DNA of 64,000 bases from an uncultured Porphyromonadaceae bacterium (GTDB lineage Bacteria; Bacteroidota; Bacteroidia; Bacteroidales; Muribaculaceae): the NCBI GenBank assembly GCA_937892215.1, contig CALAVE010000052.1, forward strand, positions 1-64,000, written 5' to 3'. Positions 62,437-64,000 of the stretch are shown here, piece after piece (the stretch's first letter is position 1; each line of letters opens with the position of its first letter). The translations under genes were made by a program, and so were the position numbers. The notes beneath the pieces were generated by a model. That model was not told the DNA's origin. It was given only the letters and a program-made list of their open reading frames with translations, and did no database searches.

Positions 62437-62460
62437 CTTACTATAACTCGCCAACCTTTT

Positions 62461-63075
62461 ATGCGCACTCTCATTTCCGCATTTGCCGCTCTACTGGGAC
62501 TGAACATCGCACTCGCGCTCTCTCCTCAATGCCTGCGCGAGGCCGACCTCCTCTTCTCCGCGCCGCGTGTGCAGAACCACATCACTGAGGTCACTACCCG
62601 CGACTCGGTGCCCATCGACCACGTGGCCATCTTCCACCGCATCGGCGGCGAGAATGGGATGCCATGTGTCATCGAGGCCGCACCTATCGGCGGAGTGTCC
62701 ATTACCCCCCTCGACTCGTTCATGGTCCGTCACGCGCAGGACAGCCTCATAGCTGCTCGCGTCTCCTGCCCTTTCAACGCCCCGGCCACCATATCCCGAG
62801 CACTCGCATTCGTTGGCCGACCCTACGACTTCTACTTCACCCCTTCGCCCGACTCCATATACTGTAGCGAACTGGTGCTCCTCTCCTACCGTTCCTACTC
62901 CGATGAGCCGCTATTCAGCCCCATTCCCATGTCGTTTCGCAACGCACAGGGCGTCATTCCCGACTTCTGGCTCCGGCACTATGGTGCCATCGGACAAGAC
63001 GTACCGGAGGGCGAACCGGGGTCTAATCCGGCCGCCCTCTTCGCTGATTCGTTAATACAGGTTATTTCATTCTGA
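62461..63075 (+). CDS. Secreted YiiX/YebB-like NlpC/P60 cysteine hydrolase
   Basis: The 204-residue protein has a signal peptide (MRTLISAFAALLGLNIALAL) and a circularly permuted NlpC/P60 domain. The histidine comes first (PIDHVAIFHRIG) and the cysteine later (SIYCSELVLLSY), as in YiiX-type proteins. The family includes amidases acting on peptidoglycan peptides or lipids; the substrate here is unknown. There is no lipobox. It lies 83 bases beyond rpsO and probably has its own promoter, although none is clear. Confidence 0.82.
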   Translation: MRTLISAFAALLGLNIALALSPQCLREADLLFSAPRVQNHITEVTTRDSVPIDHVAIFHRIGGENGMPCVIEAAPIGGVSITPLDSFMVRHAQDSLIAARVSCPFNAPATISRALAFVGRPYDFYFTPSPDSIYCSELVLLSYRSYSDEPLFSPIPMSFRNAQGVIPDFWLRHYGAIGQDVPEGEPGSNPAALFADSLIQVISF

Positions 63076-63084
63076 GCAGCGCGG

Positions 63085-64000
63085 TCAGTCTGCGTCTCTT
63101 AACTGCGCGTCCATCGATTCGGCGGCCCTGCGACCGTCGCCCATGGCCAGTATCACCGTGGCACCGCCACGCACTATGTCGCCGCCGGCATACAGGTTAT
63201 CCACGCTGGAGCGCATCGTGGCCTCGTCCACCACTATCGTGTTTCGGCGGCTCACCTCCAGCCCCTTGATGGAACGCGGCACTAACTGGTTGGGCTGAAC
63301 TCCCACGCTCACTATCACCAGGTCCACCGGCACTTCCTCTATAGCGCCTTCCACCGCCACCGGCGAACGGCGCCCCGATGCGTCGGGTTCGCCCAGTTCC
63401 ATCCGCTGAACACGCATCTTCACCACACGTCCGCGCTCGTCGCCCACATATTCCACCGGATTGTGCAGTGTCATGAATTCCACTCCTTCCTCCTTGGCGT
63501 GAGCCACTTCCTCAAGGCGCGCCGGCATCTCTTCTTCCGACCTGCGATACACCAGCAACACGCGCTTGGCCCCCATGCGCAGCGCCGTGCGCGACGAGTC
63601 CATAGCCGTGTTGCCGCCGCCTATCACAGCCACCGTGTCGCCTTGCAACACAGGTGTGTCGCCGCCACGACCCGCGTGCATCAGGTTGATGCGCGTCAGG
63701 TATTCGTTGCTCGACATCACTCCATTCAGGTTCTCGCCCGGTATGTCCATAAAGCGGGGGAAACCGGCGCCCGAGCCCACAAACACTCCGCTGTAGCCCA
63801 TCTCCATCAGGTCGTCGTACGTAAGGGCCTTACCCACCAGGCAGTCTTTCACAAACTCCACGCCAAGCCGGCGCAGGCCGTCTATTTCATAATCCACCAC
63901 CGAGTTGGGCAAACGGAACTCGGGAATGCCGTATTTAAGCACGCCACCTATCTCATGAAGGGCCTCATAAACCGTCACGCCGTAGCCGCGCTTCGCCATC
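63085..64000 (-). CDS. gltD: Glutamate synthase small-subunit-type oxidoreductase (C-terminal part)
   Basis: At least 304 residues of a flavin- and NAD(P)-dependent oxidoreductase are present, ending at 63085; the gene runs off the right edge, so the N-terminal iron-sulfur domain is not seen. The FAD/NAD domains are typical: GGVLKYGIPEFRLPN, VAVIGGGNTAMDSSRTALRMG, VYRRSEEEMPA and YAGGDIVRGGATVILAMGDG. It should pass electrons from NADPH to a glutamate synthase large subunit, or act as the related NfnB-like subunit. It converges on the hydrolase gene with only 9 bases between. Confidence 0.88.
   Translation of the reverse strand, partial: MAKRGYGVTVYEALHEIGGVLKYGIPEFRLPNSVVDYEIDGLRRLGVEFVKDCLVGKALTYDDLMEMGYSGVFVGSGAGFPRFMDIPGENLNGVMSSNEYLTRINLMHAGRGGDTPVLQGDTVAVIGGGNTAMDSSRTALRMGAKRVLLVYRRSEEEMPARLEEVAHAKEEGVEFMTLHNPVEYVGDERGRVVKMRVQRMELGEPDASGRRSPVAVEGAIEEVPVDLVIVSVGVQPNQLVPRSIKGLEVSRRNTIVVDEATMRSSVDNLYAGGDIVRGGATVILAMGDGRRAAESMDAQLRDAD

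Overview
The window looks like chromosome of a gut-type Bacteroidales bacterium, possibly near Muribaculaceae; the family is an inference. Several genes and tRNAs are preceded by the Bacteroidetes promoter pattern (TTTG or TTG, about 20 bases, then TAnnTTTG) and Shine-Dalgarno sequences are mostly absent. Other Bacteroidales marks are a UpxY-type antiterminator heading a polysaccharide locus, a BspA-like leucine-rich-repeat protein, dockerin-like C-termini on secreted proteins and an IS1634-type transposase.

Region 1 (1-6660) is accessory DNA. A large BrxC/PglY-like P-loop ATPase gene overlaps the start of a PglZ-like gene, which is cut after about 240 codons by an IS1634-family element. The rest of that gene is not found on the other side, so this is a broken BREX-like phage-defence operon. 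It abuts the 3' end of a tRNA-Leu gene, with four TGTGCAA repeats between, which fits an island inserted at a tRNA.

Region 2 (6660-15170) is mostly housekeeping: tRNA-Leu(GAG) and tRNA-Gly(GCC); a leftward aspartokinase - threonine synthase - iron alcohol dehydrogenase cluster; a secreted GH20 hexosaminidase; a YqgE/AlgH protein; and a two-gene module of a NifU-like protein and a GGGtGRT protein, a conserved pair of unknown function.

Region 3 (15300-32525) mixes surface and core functions. Three related secreted proteins (16007-18256, the decayed 18706-19235, and 25494-28172) share an N-terminal beta-rich module, and the two intact ones end in dockerin-like domains. Between them lie a metallophosphatase/PQQ-propeller fusion, an ABC-F ATPase, a TrmH-type methyltransferase and RadA. 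A heterodimeric ABC exporter follows, driven by an apparently leaderless promoter with a duplicated palindromic operator.

Region 4 (32558-33911) holds a free-methionine-sulfoxide reductase, uracil-DNA glycosylase and tRNA-Arg(CCG).

Region 5 (33936-59964) is one leftward surface-polysaccharide locus of 22 genes. It starts at a fixed promoter and a UpxY-like antiterminator, followed by the Wza and Wzc export proteins, two flippases, three polymerase or ligase candidates, tailoring and nucleotide-sugar enzymes and glycosyltransferases. Its 3' part encodes the CapE/CapF/CapG route to UDP-L-FucNAc with a WbuB-like transferase, then a PglC-like initiating phosphoglycosyltransferase and PglD/PglE/PglF-like enzymes for a UDP-bacillosamine-type sugar.

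Region 6 (60092-64000) returns to core genes: TypA/BipA, ribosomal protein S15, a secreted YiiX-like cysteine hydrolase and the C-terminal part of a glutamate synthase small subunit that runs off the window.
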